DNA of 64,000 bases from Macrobrachium rosenbergii (GCF_040412425.1 NC_089743.1:87954471-88018470); one strand, 5' to 3'; counted from the stretch's first letter, positions 11,051 to 23,023 are shown. Numbers and translations are program-made. Notes: a model not told the origin generated them from the sequence alone.

Positions 11051-11270
11051 TTAACACACTCAATTATGTATTTAATCTTGCTCGGAATTGGGAAGGAAAT
11101 TAGACATCACAGAAAAGACGGTATGATACCGAGCAACATGTATTCATCTTTAATTATATGATCCCTTTTGTTTTGAGCATTCTTATTCTGGTCGGATGAT
11201 GATCAATAGACTTCAGTTTTGGAGGTCCTCTAGTAGGTCCATGAGGCGGGCCCCCTTTTACTTTTGCCAG

Positions 11271-11704
11271 TTACAGTGAAAAGTTTTCTGGAAAAACTTG
11301 TTTTACTGTCTCGTACGTTTCAGATAGTCCTAATGTCATATAACTTTTAGATAGTAACAGATGGCGAATGACTAGATACTGCATACATTTAAAAAAAAAA
11401 AAGTCGTTTCTCATGATGCTCGCCGGATGAATCTTCATCGTCGATGAGTTTTCAGCAGGAATGAAGATGGAGGTGGTGCAAAAGCAGCCAGTATCTGGTT
11501 TGGTCCTGTTTAGTAAAAGTGTGCCGGAAAATATGTGACCTGAGGTGGTGTCAAGGAATATTAGTCCGTTGGCAACATTGGCTATCTCGGTCTGACAGTT
11601 GCTTAAGATCATACCCAAGAATGGTGTCCGTCTTAAGTTTATATATTCCTTGCCAAACACCTTAATGGCATTGTTGGAAATAGGTGACGTATCCATTGAG
11701 AGTA

Positions 11705-11706
<2 letters not shown>
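11271..11706 (-). other. Unassigned open frame, 145 codons
   Basis: A minus-strand frame runs from the (GA)n tract through MDTSPISNNAIKVFGKEY to a stop at 11271. It contains several Cys and a few N-x-S/T sites but no domain I recognise, and I do not see a convincing acceptor before it (the upstream sequence is a purine-rich GA repeat). A 12-base A/T homopolymer run inside it argues against strong constraint. It could be a chance frame. Confidence 0.2.

Positions 11707-11707
<1 letters not shown>

Positions 11708-11766
<59 letters not shown>
11708..11766. repeat. (CT)n microsatellite
   Basis: About 29 CT units. Confidence 0.95.
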
Positions 11767-11769
<3 letters not shown>

Positions 11770-11779
11770 CCACCTTTTT

Positions 11780-12950
11780 GAAGAACCCTGCCGCCTGTGA
11801 CTCTGTAAGATGGAAATCGTCTTGAAGAAAGGAGATTCGTAAATTCTAGAATGTAAATGGCAAAAAGAACTTATTTGAGCAAGGTGACAGTTTTAATATT
11901 ACGTGTTTATTCAGGCAGCCCAGCGGGTAGTAGAAGCTGTAGTATCGCCATCATACCGAGTGGCTAGAAACGTTTTTATTACAACGCGACCATAATTGTG
12001 AGTGTTTCTTTTTTTCCTCCGCGGGTCGGACATAGCTTTCCGGCATTACGCCCATGATAAATAAGTGGGTTGATGCTTCACAATGGTTGATGGGTGGGAG
12101 GAGTGCGTTCCTGGAAGAACGCGCGTAAACCGAAGAGCTGGATTCACTTTTGGTTGCATTTTGCTTTATGTTAATTTCTATGAAACTTCAGTTTTTCTTT
12201 TTTTTAACGGATACCGCCAGTTTTTCCTCTTCCTTTTTTTCCGCACTGTACTAGAGTTCATGATTCACGATTCCACTAATAGTAGTTTTTCTTCATATAC
12301 ACTTCACAAAGAGTATTACACAAATGTTCATTGATGTTGAAACGGTACTTACTTTTCACTCTACCTTCCGATATTTCTTTGATACATCGACGGCAGAATC
12401 TTTTCCTGGTTCACTAATAAGTAAATAAACCTTAACCGCAGTAACTTCTTAATGTAAAAGTAATTCCAGGTTTCAGTCGTTTGCTTCACTGATGCTACAT
12501 CACGCACCCACAACTGTCTGGCGTTAACTGAAGCTTTGCGAGACTGCCGAGACAGGTATTCTCTCGGCGGCAACTTCCCTGACTGTGCACTCATACCTAC
12601 CTACCTGGCCTGGGCTGGGCCACCGGATCCCGGACACATATTACCTCGCCCTCTCCTGTTACCCTCCCGTGATTCAGGAATTTCCCAACGAGTGTTCTTG
12701 AGGCGTCAAGTTACGTGCACAGTTTTGCTCATTTATTTGTAAAGTTTATTATCTGGACTCTACAAGATTTCGAGTGTACTGTATGAGCTTAGTATGATAA
12801 CGGTCTACGGGTAAGATTGCGATTCTCACGAGAAAAATGACCATAATTGCCGTCTGACATCACGATTTCCTCTTGTTAGTCATCGCGTTCATACTGCCGT
12901 CGCGTTCCGTATCTAAATTCAGCAAATATAGATCGGCATAATATTGTACA
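11780..12950. other. No gene recognised
   Basis: Several short frames on both strands, none with a recognisable domain or a convincing pair of splice sites. Confidence 0.45.
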
Positions 12951-12956
12951 GTATAC

Positions 12957-12968
12957 ATTTTATATATA

Positions 12969-13042
<74 letters not shown>

Positions 13043-13071
13043 TGTATGTATGTATGTAGGTAGGTAGGTGT
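12957..13071. repeat. Compound (TA)n/(GTAT)n/(GTAG)n microsatellite
   Basis: TA units give way to about twelve GTAT units and then GTAG units. Confidence 0.95.
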
Positions 13072-13379
13072 AGGTATGAAACCATCAGTAATTGTTAATC
13101 GTGACCTAAGACCTACTTAATAGCTTATCATTACTTTTTCCTTTGTTCAATAGCTATAAAGCTCTACTGTAGTGTTTAACTATTTATTGATCCGTTTTTG
13201 GACAGTGGAATACTTTTTTCTGGCCGAATACCTAAATATCTGAGAGAATGTATTTGGGTAAATTAACCATAATTCTTAATGCATGGCCAATGCAAGTTTC
13301 GGTTATAGTAGTGTAAGTCGAGTTCCATTTCATTTTAGGTATCCTGCTGTTTTTTAAATTATATTAGGAAACAAACCTG

Positions 13380-14508
13380 TCTTTAGTGTCAATCTTCTCC
13401 TATTATAAAATGTATCATTTGAAGGGAATGCAATCCTTGGCCGACGTAGTGAATATTTTTCAGGTTTGCTGTACATGGGAAATAAAAAAGCGGCGGAACT
13501 GAATGATTCAAAAGTGGAAGGCGTTAGTGTATGTTTGAGAATCCTTGTAGATCCTCGTGGAACTAATTTTTGAGGATTTGAGGAGGGCAAATATGCCATC
13601 ATACAATGGAAAGACAAGGAGATTCGATGGGATTACGTGGACGATGTTGCACTGTGGTGGTGAAAGTTTGATCGAGTGACTGACCAAGATTGATAAGGCA
13701 TTTTTGGATGAGGGAAAGGTTGTGAAAGGTAAGAGTAATTGTTCCATTGTCAAAGGTAAAGATAACAGGGGAAACTGTAAGAATTACAGGACACAGCACT
13801 GCTTATATACCAGGGAAGGTGCATGGTAAAATTTTGTTTGAGAAAGACAGGTGACAACAGGATTGGTAGGGGAAGAACAGTGTGGGTTCAAACGAGAAAG
13901 ATGTATTGATGAGTTCAGTCAAGGGAGAGGGTGCTTTGATCAAGTGTTTATGAAGAAATTACATGAAAAATATGAAGGTGAAGGAGAAAAGCTGAATGTG
14001 ATATACTTTGACCGAGAGAAAGCTTATGAGGGAATGGATAGACTGGCAATGCATAAAGCTGAAGATGTATACTATAAAAGGTAGGTTAAAAGCATTTAGA
14101 AATTGTTAAGGTGTAATTAAAATTTGTGTGGAAGTATGAAGAGGTGAAAAGGACAGGTTTGGTGTAAAAATGTCAAAGAGCCCAGGATGTGATATATCTC
14201 TCATGGTTGTTTAATAAACTTCATGAACATGAGTCATGGCTGATGTTTGCAGATGATACAGTACTGATTGGGATAGTGAAGAGAAACTGTAGGCACTAGT
14301 AAAATGGTTTGAAAGCATTTGTATGAGGAATTAGAGTAAAAACGAGCTGTGTGCAAGTGGAAACCACAAAGATAAAGCAAAAATGAGAGAAGAGGTGAGT
14401 CACGAAACAGTTGAGACCAGGAAGATAGCAGGGTATCTGTAAAAGACTGGGCAGAGACGTTCAGTACATATAGAAGCCAAGGTGGGAATGTATGAAGGTA
14501 TTGTTGAC

Positions 14509-14587
<79 letters not shown>

Positions 14588-14990
14588 ATGGAAGTGAAGT
14601 GCAGATGTTGTGTGCAAATGAAAGAAAAAAAGGTTAAAGCTGCTGAGATAAACCAATGCGCTGAGAAATGTGGAGATGTGTAGAGACGATAAAAAGGTTA
14701 GCGAAGGCGAATGAATGGATCAGGATTTTGAGATGGTTGGGTCAAATAGAAAGAATGGAAGACTGTAGATTTGGTGAAAAGTCTGTAATTCAGAATCGTA
14801 TGGCGGAAGGAAAGGAAGACCAAAAAATTGCTGGATAGGTGGACTGGGAGAGCTAATGGAATGGTCAGGCCTTAATATTAAGTCCAGGAAGCGCGAGAAT
14901 GCATTTGAGGTGAAGATGAATGACATATTGTTGGAGGATGAGGGTCTATTAGAAGCGCTGCTGATGAACATTTGTGTAGATGTTTCACGT
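13380..14990 (+). pseudogene. Decayed LINE reverse transcriptase copy, plus strand
   Basis: Motifs follow the family order despite frameshifts and stops. CGGESLIEWLTKI and a degenerate 'VPLYKGKGD..NCKNYR' region lie at about 13650-13790. GLVGEEQCGFKRERC and NVIYFDREKAYEGMDR (RT palm, near 13855-14040) follow. The catalytic box LMFADDTVLIG is at about 14245-14275, then AKVGMYEGIV near 14478. LRWLGQIERMEDCRFGE is at about 14728-14778. The order and motifs match the minus-strand copy at 7300-9890. A (CT)n tract at 14511-14586 interrupts the C-terminal region. It is not functional. Confidence 0.85.
14511..14586. repeat. (CT)n microsatellite inside LINE
   Basis: About 38 CT units starting where the LINE sequence after MYEGIVDS is lost. 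Confidence 0.95.
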
Positions 14991-14999
14991 GGCCTGGAG

Positions 15000-15428
15000 G
15001 TTCATCCATGATTCGTCAATAGAAGCGTGGCTGAATTAGTATTCCATGATGCAACTTATATTTGATCGGCAGAATTCACAAAGCGTCTCCCTATTATCAA
15101 TTTTCCATTTTTTTCCTCTTTTGCAACACGACAATATTCGTAGCTGTGCTGTTCACTCAGGAGGTTTTGGAACGCATGGCGTGGTTTTTTTTCATTTTCA
15201 CGAGTGGGTTTTACCCAGTGACTCTTACTATTGTTGCCTTCAGTTGGGCTCCTATTTTCTTCAGGATTATTAAATATTTCGATGTTTTCAGTTTTTTTAT
15301 CGTTGCAGGAATCCAAATGTTTTGCCTCATGTTAATGCTTAGTAATTACTTGTTCATACATTGTTACTTGTTACTTGTTGACGGCTTATCCAGATCCCGC
15401 ACCATTTCCAAAGCGTTCGCAGGCCCTC
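15000..15428. other. Inter-element spacer, no gene recognised
   Basis: Overlapping frames occur on both strands (15046-15442 plus, 15056-15316 minus). The plus frame is hydrophobic and the minus one charged. Neither has a recognised domain. Confidence 0.4.
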
Positions 15429-15429
15429 C

Positions 15430-17000
15430 ATTATCAAATTAATAGTTCATTCATCAGATGTATTTGCTCACGCTGCATATTCCACATTCACTGTTTGATA
15501 TTGAAGTCCTCAGTCTGCCTCAGCTCAAGAGGAAGCTCGTTATATAGTCTTGTAGCTGCGTATTTAAAGGCTCTTGGAGCCACAGACTGAGGAAAAACGC
15601 GGCTCTACCAATTTGAAACCAACTGTAACTAATCACGTATCAGGTCGATTAATCTGTAATAATCTGTAATGAGTCCCTCAAATATCGAGGAGAGCCGGTC
15701 TTAACAACTTGGGACAAAACACGTAACTTGAATATTATTCTGGCCTTCACCGGAAGCCAATGCCAATGAATTAAGGCGGGTAAAATCCTGTCCCGCGAAG
15801 CAACACCTTTTATTAGTCTAGCAGCTCTGTTCATAATTTTCTGCAGTTTCTTGAGCTGTCCATTGGGCAACTTATAGTACACCGAATTACAGTAATCCAG
15901 ACGGTTTATGACACAGTTGATGACAAGGTTCCTAACAGAGCTCTCATCAAGATATTTCCTCATAAAGGCTATATTCTTGAGATGATATCCAGCAACTTTT
16001 ACTGTATTCTTAATTTGTGAGCTAAGTGTCAAATTACAATCCAAGTACACAAACGGACCCTATCAGTTGTCTGGACCCAATTTTCGTTTATACACACGCT
16101 TGAATAACACCCAAACCCCTTAAGTTACTTTCCTTACCAACTATCATAACCTCAGTCTTATTTTCATTCAATTTCAACTGTTTCAAAGTCATCCATTGTT
16201 TAATATTCGACAGAACTTAATTTAATTTTCCACTTGTATCTTCAATATTTATAAAAATGAAATAGAATTGCGTGTCATCGGCATACAACTTAAATTCTAC
16301 TCCAAGATTATGTTGTACAATAATAGACAAACTAAGTGTATAGATCCAAAATAGTACAGGGCCAAGCACACTTCCCTGAGGAACTCCTCTTATCAAGGGT
16401 TCATACGATGACAAGGCATTTCCAGTCTGTACACAGCACGACCTATCTTTCACATAGTCCTTCAAAAGCTCAAGTGCATCATCTAACGATGGATTGGAGA
16501 TCATCTAGGAGTAAATCATGTACAACTGTGTCGAAAGCATCGCTAAGATCCAGGAGCACTAAATTACCACACTTATCCTCATCCATCATTTCCAGTAATA
16601 GCTGTCTCTGTGGAAGATAATTGTCTATGTGCAGACTGGCGATCAGCAAAAACACCTGCGTTATTTAGGTAAGCCACTAGTTGTTCAATGATCGCCTATT
16701 CCATAATTTTAGCTATAAAAGATAAATTTGGTACGGGCCTATATGAACTCATCTCCTGATAGTTAAGAGTACCCTTTAAAACTGGCTTAACAATTGCATT
16801 TTTCTCAGACATCGGGAATTTACGTTCAGATACGCAGCAATTTACGATCTCCAAAATCACGTATACTCAAAAGTCAAAAAGTTCTCGGCTGCAACTATTT
16901 CCGATATCGGCACCGGATCTGATGAGCAATTTGTATTCTTGACTTTCTTAATAATTCTAGTGACATCGGCAATAGTTATTCTATTAAAAATAGGAAATCT
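15430..17000 (-). pseudogene. LINE ORF2 reverse transcriptase and C-terminal region
   Basis: RT motifs seen: [18 protein letters not shown] followed by [12 protein letters not shown], with the YADD catalytic box near 16270-16285. Then VAGYHLKNIAFMRKYL, LDYCNSVYYKLP, KIMNRAARLI and HWHWLPVKARI (15660-16050). The tail (15430-15640) carries AFKYAATRLYNELPLELRQT. This is the usual order for CR1/L2-type LINE ORF2. Several in-frame stops are present. Confidence 0.85.
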
Positions 17001-17215
17001 CGTATCAACCACTGCAGTAGTAATGTTGTGACGCGGTGTTTCTGCAAAATCAGAAACTATATTTTCAAGTTTTGTTCTTGGAAAACTCTAAAAACTTGTC
17101 GGCTAGAACTCGATCACTATAACCTTCAGGGAGTTTCTTCTTTGAATTTCCTGTTAAACGGTCAAGGAGATTATATAACATTTGTATCATTTCCAACCTC
17201 AAGAATTTTTCTATT

Positions 17216-18255
17216 TTAGTAATCGATTTTCCTCCATTTTATCAGAAGGTTATAATAATTTCTCGCAGTTTTTAATCTACTCCACAGTTTCTCTTTCGTC
17301 TTTTCTCTCTCTTTTTTTTCCAGTATTTCACCATTAAACCATGGAGATTTATCATTAACCACTATGTTTTTTTCCACAAATGGACACACTTGATTGTATT
17401 CTTGCTTATTCACGCGATTATGCACACTTATCAGGCATTCAACACATGCCGATTCCTTCAATTCAAGGGGTTGATGATCGCAGAGATTTTGAGAATCCCC
17501 ATTTATTTTCTGAGTTACAATCCCTATAAATTCAACGGGGAAAACTAGACTTGTTTCTATATTTCAGCTTTTTCATCGCATTGCGTTTTCTTAGTAAATA
17601 AAAAGGAATCAGACTGTGCAATGGAGAAACCGTACCTCTGTCCTCAACGTGTATATTAATAACACTGATTTACAGCATCACGCAGAACCAGGTCTAACGT
17701 GTGACCACTTCTTGCAGTGGAGCAATTTATATTGTTTACAAGACGCTGCGACTCAAGTAGATCATTAAACGCTTCGACGTCATCACTGGTGGGATCATCC
17801 ATCCATAGATTAAAACCACACAGATAAAAACACTCACTGCAGATATATCAGTAACGTCAAGCAGTAGGCCAAACTCATCTAAAAAGACATTTACACTTGT
17901 CGAGGGAGGTCTATAGACTACGACGTAAGACATCCTCGCACCACAGTATGTAAAATTTACCTCAAGATATTCGAAACTTGTTACATTAGTTCGTTTTACG
18001 AGCCTTATGTTACTGAAGTACATCCTTTGTGTACGAAAAGGCCGACCCCAACCTCGGAACGTGAAGGAAACTATGTGTAGGTGGGGTCATTTGAGCAATC
18101 TTGGCAGTTTCATAACCTTTTAGCCGTGTCTCAGCGACGGCAAAAATATCAATTGTATTTTCAGTTTTCAAGTCTCTCATCTGTAATGTTTTATTTCCCA
18201 CAGATTGGATATTCACGCACTCACATATTAGATTTCCGTTAGCGTGTATAACCAT
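17216..18255 (-). pseudogene. LINE ORF2 apurinic-like endonuclease and linker
   Basis: Begins ECVNIQSVGNKTLQMRDL with IFAVAETRLKG (the 'N-x-x-S-x-x-NK...E-T' start of APE-type endonucleases). It continues through a frameshift to FEYLEVNFTYCGARMSYVVV and YRPPSTSVNVFLDEF. The linker before RT contains DKSPWFNGEILEKKER. These match non-LTR APE endonuclease regions. Stops and shifts are frequent. Confidence 0.8.
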
Positions 18256-19385
18256 GATGTGTTGGCAGCAATCCTCTTCATCTCATAATCTTGAGCTTCG
18301 CACTCTTTTGAGTTCACCGCATGATCACATTTGTAATATTTGTGTCTCTCACAATTAATACAGCGCATTCCAACAGGGTCGCAGACCTTTGTCTTGTGAT
18401 TTCCTGTGTATTTTCCACATGTTAACTCCTCAGTTTTATGTTTGAACCCACAGTTTTTTTTTAAGTGACCATATCTTTGACAATAATAGCAAGTGATGAC
18501 ATGATACCTGTCTCTCACCGAATAAATGCCCCATCTCAGTTTCACTTTATCGCCATTATCATGAACTGCCTTCCTTCAGGCTCGCACTTCAGTATCTAAT
18601 GAAACGGTTCCCCTGGAGGCTGGCTTTTTAATCACAACTGGTATCTTCTTATTAATTTCAGAGATTGATTGCAAATAACTATTCCTCTGAATCATGTTTA
18701 CCACATCCCGTTCTGCTTCATATGTACTGCAAATCATGATCTTAGGTTTATATTTACCAATTTTCTTAATGTCAGTCCCTGAACCTTATTGCTAAACTTA
18801 CTCGCCGCCACATCCCGAATACGTTCATTTGCAAAATTTAAAATAACATGCCCATGCTTCAATAATACGGATGTCATTTAAGGCATTTGAAGCATCATCA
18901 TTCCTTTCAGTGATCTTCTCAGACGGTTGTTTTGAGTGAATGATCGACAGATTCTTTAGTTTAACTTTGTCAGCATAAGTTATCTTCTCAGGTTGAGGAG
19001 TAGCCATATTTTTCATGAATAAATCAACTTTCTTTTCAAGATTTTCAAATTTCGTAGCCCAGTCTCGGAACACCGGTAACTGGGCTATGTGCAGACTCAG
19101 CACTTCTGTCTTCAATTCAGCAGTTTTGGCTTTTTGACTCTCAACTCTCATTTTAAACCTCTTATAATCATCTTGAAGACTTTCATAATTTATCTCGCCA
19201 TTTCCAGGCATACTCATAGCAGTTTGGGCAGGGCCACTTCAATTTCGTAGTGTGTTTCTTACTTCACCGAGAAGCACACATTCTTTGTGGCCGCAGTCAC
19301 CACATTCGCATCCAATCCATTCTCCTTGTTCACTACCTTCATTCTTGCAAGAAGAACAGATCACTACAGTGTTTTTACTAACCAT
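18228..19385 (-). pseudogene. LINE ORF1: PHD-like finger, coiled coil, zinc knuckles
   Basis: From an ATG at 19385, the sequence starts with a PHD-like finger: CSSC, then GWIGCEC-type Cys pair, CGHKEC and, after a frameshift, WPCPNC. A 130-residue stretch (18825-19217) follows that is rich in Lys/Glu with heptad-like spacing (KRFKMRVESQKAKTAELKTE), likely a coiled coil. The end (18228-18545) has a series of CCHC-type knuckles, CYYCQRYGHLKKNC and later CINCERHKYYKC. ORF1 proteins of LINEs bind the element RNA, and PHD fingers are known in some CR1/L2-type ORF1s. Frameshifts near 19235 and between the coiled coil and the knuckles inactivate it. Confidence 0.75.
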
Positions 19386-19560
19386 AACGACTAGGTAACT
19401 CCATTAATGGAGGTGGGACAGAGTTATAAACAATTTCGTCCGTCATTGCACTGTTTCACTCGGAGCAACGCAAAAGCACGTCCGATCTGCACAACCTCTC
19501 ACTAGACCTAGTAAATCTGACGTTGACACTATCAGGTTTAGCAGTCAGCAGGTAATTTTT

Positions 19561-20429
19561 TCATAGGCTGTTAGCTGCTTTTAATTATCCATTCGTTTTT
19601 CTTGATAGTACGAGAGATATATTTTGATAATAAACAATTTTCAAGTCTTGGAGATGTTAATTTTAATAGTTTTTATTATTATTAGAAGCCTCGGCTAATT
19701 TTCTTAACAAAAGGGAATATAAATTGATGGGGGTTGGATTAGATCTTTATTTTCTTTTTCATGATTGTTCTTAACGTTGTGATATGACTTATTGCTCTTC
19801 ATGGGAAGGCCATTTAGATGTAACTGTGCACCCAGAATATGCTTCGTTTGAAGTTGAAGCGTTGCTAGCCATAGAACGTGGGTTTTTTAGAACAGACTTA
19901 GACTAGGTGATTCCCCGTGATTGCCACGAAGATACGTTTGTTGGGCAGTATCCCTCCCCCCGCTCTCACTGGGAACATACCCAGCTAAACATCAGTCCGT
20001 CAAGGTCAGACCCAGCGTGGAGAGTAAAGCTGGTGATACAACTTTCACCTAGCTTCAACTCGTCAGTTACTTGATTTTTTTCGGGATAGACTTATGTTCG
20101 GTCCCTTTCACGTTCGGTGATAGTAGGCTACAAATAGTAAAACTAGTATAGCATTTCCATTAGATACAAAGGGTATTTAGTAAGAGCAATTGAATGCCGT
20201 GCGGGGTTCTACCAGCAAGAGATCTGTCCAGATCGTATAAAAGAATAAAAAAGACTGGGTCAAAAGGAAAAAATCCAGCAGGAACTCGATAAATCCGAAT
20301 AATGCAATTCGAAATCGGGTAGTTGCTAGGAGTCTTGGGTTCACTGTTCACTTTTTGTTTTATGTACAGCCCTCCACAGGGATAATTCCCTCTCTGGCGG
20401 GCCCTTATACGTTTTCAAAATAAGGTGCT
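19561..20429. other. No gene recognised
   Basis: Unremarkable sequence. A 63-codon minus frame at 20160-20351 has no recognised domain. Confidence 0.45.
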
Positions 20430-20765
20430 TCTTCTATTTTGTAATTGTCTTTCAGTGTTTTCTCGTCAGTATCGTAGCTCCTGCAAAATAGGAGACACTT
20501 TAGTTCTTTTTAAATTTACATTCTTCTTGTATGCTCTTCACTTCGGGCGGTATTTTGTTGTATAGTCTTGGTGCGCAGTGTACAAATGCTCTCTCGCCTC
20601 TTTCAAGTGACTCTAAATTCTTTGACATATTTGTCATCATTACCATCCAGATGTAGATTGAAGTCACCACAAATTAGTATATTTTTGTTATCAGCTAGCA
20701 GGTCGAGGAAGTCACTGAATTCATCTAGGAATGATCTCTTACTTGGTGGTTTAGTTCCTCATTGG
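20430..20765 (-). pseudogene. Internally deleted LINE: endonuclease joined to ORF2 C-terminus
   Basis: On minus, 20765-20630 encodes an APE-endonuclease piece, SFLDEFSDFLDLLADNKNIL then ICGDFNLHLDG. This is followed within about 10 bases (near 20610) by ORF2 C-terminal sequence, ERGERAFVHCAPRLYNKIPP. In an intact LINE more than 2 kb of RT sequence separates these two. The copy is therefore a deletion derivative or two fused scraps. Confidence 0.7.
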
Positions 20766-20769
20766 ACAG

Positions 20770-21003
20770 CTAGCACTCTGCTGGCCCAGCGTTCGGTTCT
20801 CCGACCGGCCAATGAAGAATTAGAGGAATTTATTTCTGGTGACAGAAATTCACTTCTCGCTATAATATGGTTCTGATTCCACAATAAGCTGTAGGTCCCG
20901 TGGCTAGGTAACCAGTTGTGTCTTAGCCACGTAAACTAAATCTAATCCTTCGGGCCAGCCCTAGGAGAGCTGTTAATCAGCTCAGTGGTCTGTTTAAACT
21001 TTA
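20770..21003 (+). repeat. Decapod SINE, nearly complete
   Basis: The consecutive blocks 'ttcggttctccgaccggcca', 'aatttatttctggtgacaga', 'tccacaataagctgtaggtc', 'gctaggtaaccagttgtg' and 'ccttcgggccagccctagga' appear in an order I recognise for an abundant decapod SINE. Its 3' block is shared with 8890-8972. Confidence 0.75.
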
Positions 21004-22012
21004 GCTTGGTGGTTTATAAACTGTTATGATTTGTATGTGTTTGTGGGTGTAATTTTGGTGTTGATGTATTCAAATGTATTGAAACTCAGCGGTCTCGTTA
21101 GGCTAAGCCTGTTTTAAAACATATCAAGCGATTCTACTTTGATCACCATAGTTAGATATTTGTTGTAGTTTGGATGTTAAACAAGTTTACTCGTGTTTCA
21201 ATTGTATCCAAGTATTTTTAGTATTTTTGGGGGCGCGGGATCCATGTGAATGGAAATTTTTTATAAATGGTAAGACTGCTAACCTTTCAAAGTTATTATT
21301 GTACTAATGGCTGTTATACATTACCACCATCATCGTTACTTCTACCAATATTTAACTGGAATGGTAAAGAGATGTGTTGTTATTCCACACGACATTGTCG
21401 TCGCCGAAGTATCCTGGATGTTGGTCGGTAATAAAAAATCTTCCCCTGCGAAATTTGCTGGTAAGCGGACACTGAAGTAACAGACGAGAGAGAATTACAA
21501 ACATATGAACATGTAAGCGATATAAAAACATAAGAGCCTTGGATTTTAAGCATACTATAAGAAATCATATCTATTGCATAGCGTGTGAAGTAGTTCAAAT
21601 AAGATTCAACAGAACTGAACGTTCGCCATACGAGAATTCCAGCGCTGAGGAGTTGCATAGGTTATCTTGCAGTTACAAACGAGACATGCATAATGGTAAT
21701 GAGGTCTTTAGTGTTGTAAATTCCCCTGGGCGAGATGCTGTTACCGCGTTGGGTGGCCTTGCAGGCTCCACTGTGTACTGTATATTATAGATTTTTTTCG
21801 ATGCCTCTTTCATCATAGGTGGGTGGCTCTCTGCCTTATACTTTTAGTTTCTGCTGTTTACCTCTTCCCACGTAGCTGTCTAACTCTAACTTGCTCCAAT
21901 TTCCAACTCTAATTTAAAACAAATACATAACCAGTTAATAGCTAGAGGAGAAATTTAGCCAAATAACTGTTACTTTCAAGTTTCCCTGGCATGTACTTTT
22001 AAGACTGACAGC
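21004..22012. other. No gene recognised
   Basis: A shorter echo of the SINE end ('cagcggtctcgttaggctaa') occurs near 21088. No coding feature is supported. Confidence 0.45.

Positions 22013-22050
<38 letters not shown>
22013..22050. repeat. (ATT)n microsatellite
   Basis: Twelve or more units. Confidence 0.95.
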
Positions 22051-22051
<1 letters not shown>

Positions 22052-22115
22052 TTTCAAGAATAAAAACCAGATTAGAGCGCTCTGGGCAGCAGAAATGATA
22101 TTTGAGTGTTCCAAC

Positions 22116-22120
<5 letters not shown>

Positions 22121-22180
<60 letters not shown>

Positions 22181-22181
22181 T
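22121..22181. repeat. (AAT)n microsatellite / SINE tail
   Basis: About 20 AAT units on the plus strand. Confidence 0.95.
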
Positions 22182-22600
22182 TCTTCTGGTTTGCCTATGT
22201 AGCTCCAGTCTCTGGTTGCTGGTTACTGTAGTTGTGGTGGTCTGTTGCTGGAAGACAACCTCCAAGTACCTGACCGTCCTCCTCGTCGATTGGGCTGTAT
22301 ACCTGGCTGCTGGACGAAGTTCCTTTGTTGCCAGAGGTTCCATTTACGTCGTTGTCGTTTTATTCTTTCATTTCTTAACATCATTGCTGAGTTTTGCTGT
22401 TTAACCCATAGCTGGATCCTACCCTAACGGGAATAGATACTCATTTACAGCTGAGTAGACTGAGGAAATTGTGGTAAAGATCCTCTTCCAAGGAATCAAC
22501 GCCGAGGAGAGTGGTCACTCATCCAACGACTGAGCAGCCCCAATGTTGCTTAACCAGTCCATCGATGAGCTAAACCACTATGCCACGGCACCCCAAGCTG
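22121..22600 (-). repeat. tRNA-like SINE with (TTA)n tail, minus strand
   Basis: Read on minus, the head at about 22598-22510 begins GGTGCCGTGGCATAGTGGTT, which resembles a tRNA-derived A-box (TGGCATAGTGG-like). The element continues for about 400 bases and ends in a (TTA)n run (22121-22181), the kind of 3' tail used by many SINEs. I cannot assign the parent tRNA, and the B-box is not clear. Confidence 0.5.
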
Positions 22601-22629
22601 TATGGTAAGAGTATCAAGGAAATTGATAC

Positions 22630-23023
22630 CCTAATCCAGACTAAGGATTGTATCTGGGGACATCAGGATGGAGTTTGGAATAGAAAAATCCCCCCTGGTC
22701 AACATACAAAAAGGCAAAGTAACATGGACTAAAGGGATAAAGCTACCAAACGGGAGTAGCATCAAACACATAGATGAGACAGGATACAAATACCTGGGAA
22801 TAATAGGAGAGGATATAAAACTCCAAGAGAAGGACACGATCAGGAAAGAATATATGCAGAGACTTGAGGCGATACTCAAGTCAAAACTCAATGCCGGAAA
22901 CATGACGAAAGCCATAAACACATGGGCAGCACCAGTAATCAGATATAGTGCAGTAGTGGAGTGGACGAAGACTTCTCATTTAAATAAATTAAGAGAGAGA
23001 TTGAAGGAGGAAGGCAGCCGCTA
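22630..23023 (+). pseudogene. Non-LTR RT fragment (post-palm region)
   Basis: Encodes IRMEFGIEKSPLVNI, GIKLPNGSSIKHIDE, GYKYLGIIGEDIK, and then EYMQRLEAILKSKLNAGNMT with AINTWAAPVIRYSAVV. The series 'FGIEK...G..LP....YKYLGI...EY..RL...LKSKLN..N...AINTWA...RYS' is typical of the region after RT in R2/NeSL-like elements. It starts and ends abruptly at 5' and 3' junctions, and no endonuclease follows. Confidence 0.7.

Larger units (their letters stand above)
15430..19560 (-). mobile_element. CR1/L2-superfamily LINE, near full length, decayed
   Basis: A single minus-strand element can be followed from a 5' untranslated-like segment (19390-19560), through ORF1 (19385-18228) and endonuclease (18255-17700), to linker, RT and C-terminal region ending near 15430. 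Every expected block is present in order, but frameshifts and stops break each ORF. The endonuclease style (VVVYRPPSTS) and C-terminal RLYNELPLELR region fit CR1/L2-type elements. No target duplication or 3' tail was identified. Confidence 0.8.

Noticed and set aside
15062..15442. Hydrophobic plus-strand frame as a membrane protein
   Set aside because: It has no recognised domain and overlaps the 3' end of a minus-strand LINE; T-rich sequence gives Phe/Leu/Ile by chance.
22500..22600. A functional tRNA gene
   Set aside because: Only an A-box-like head is visible; there is no cloverleaf or clear B-box, and the sequence continues into a SINE body with a (TTA)n tail.
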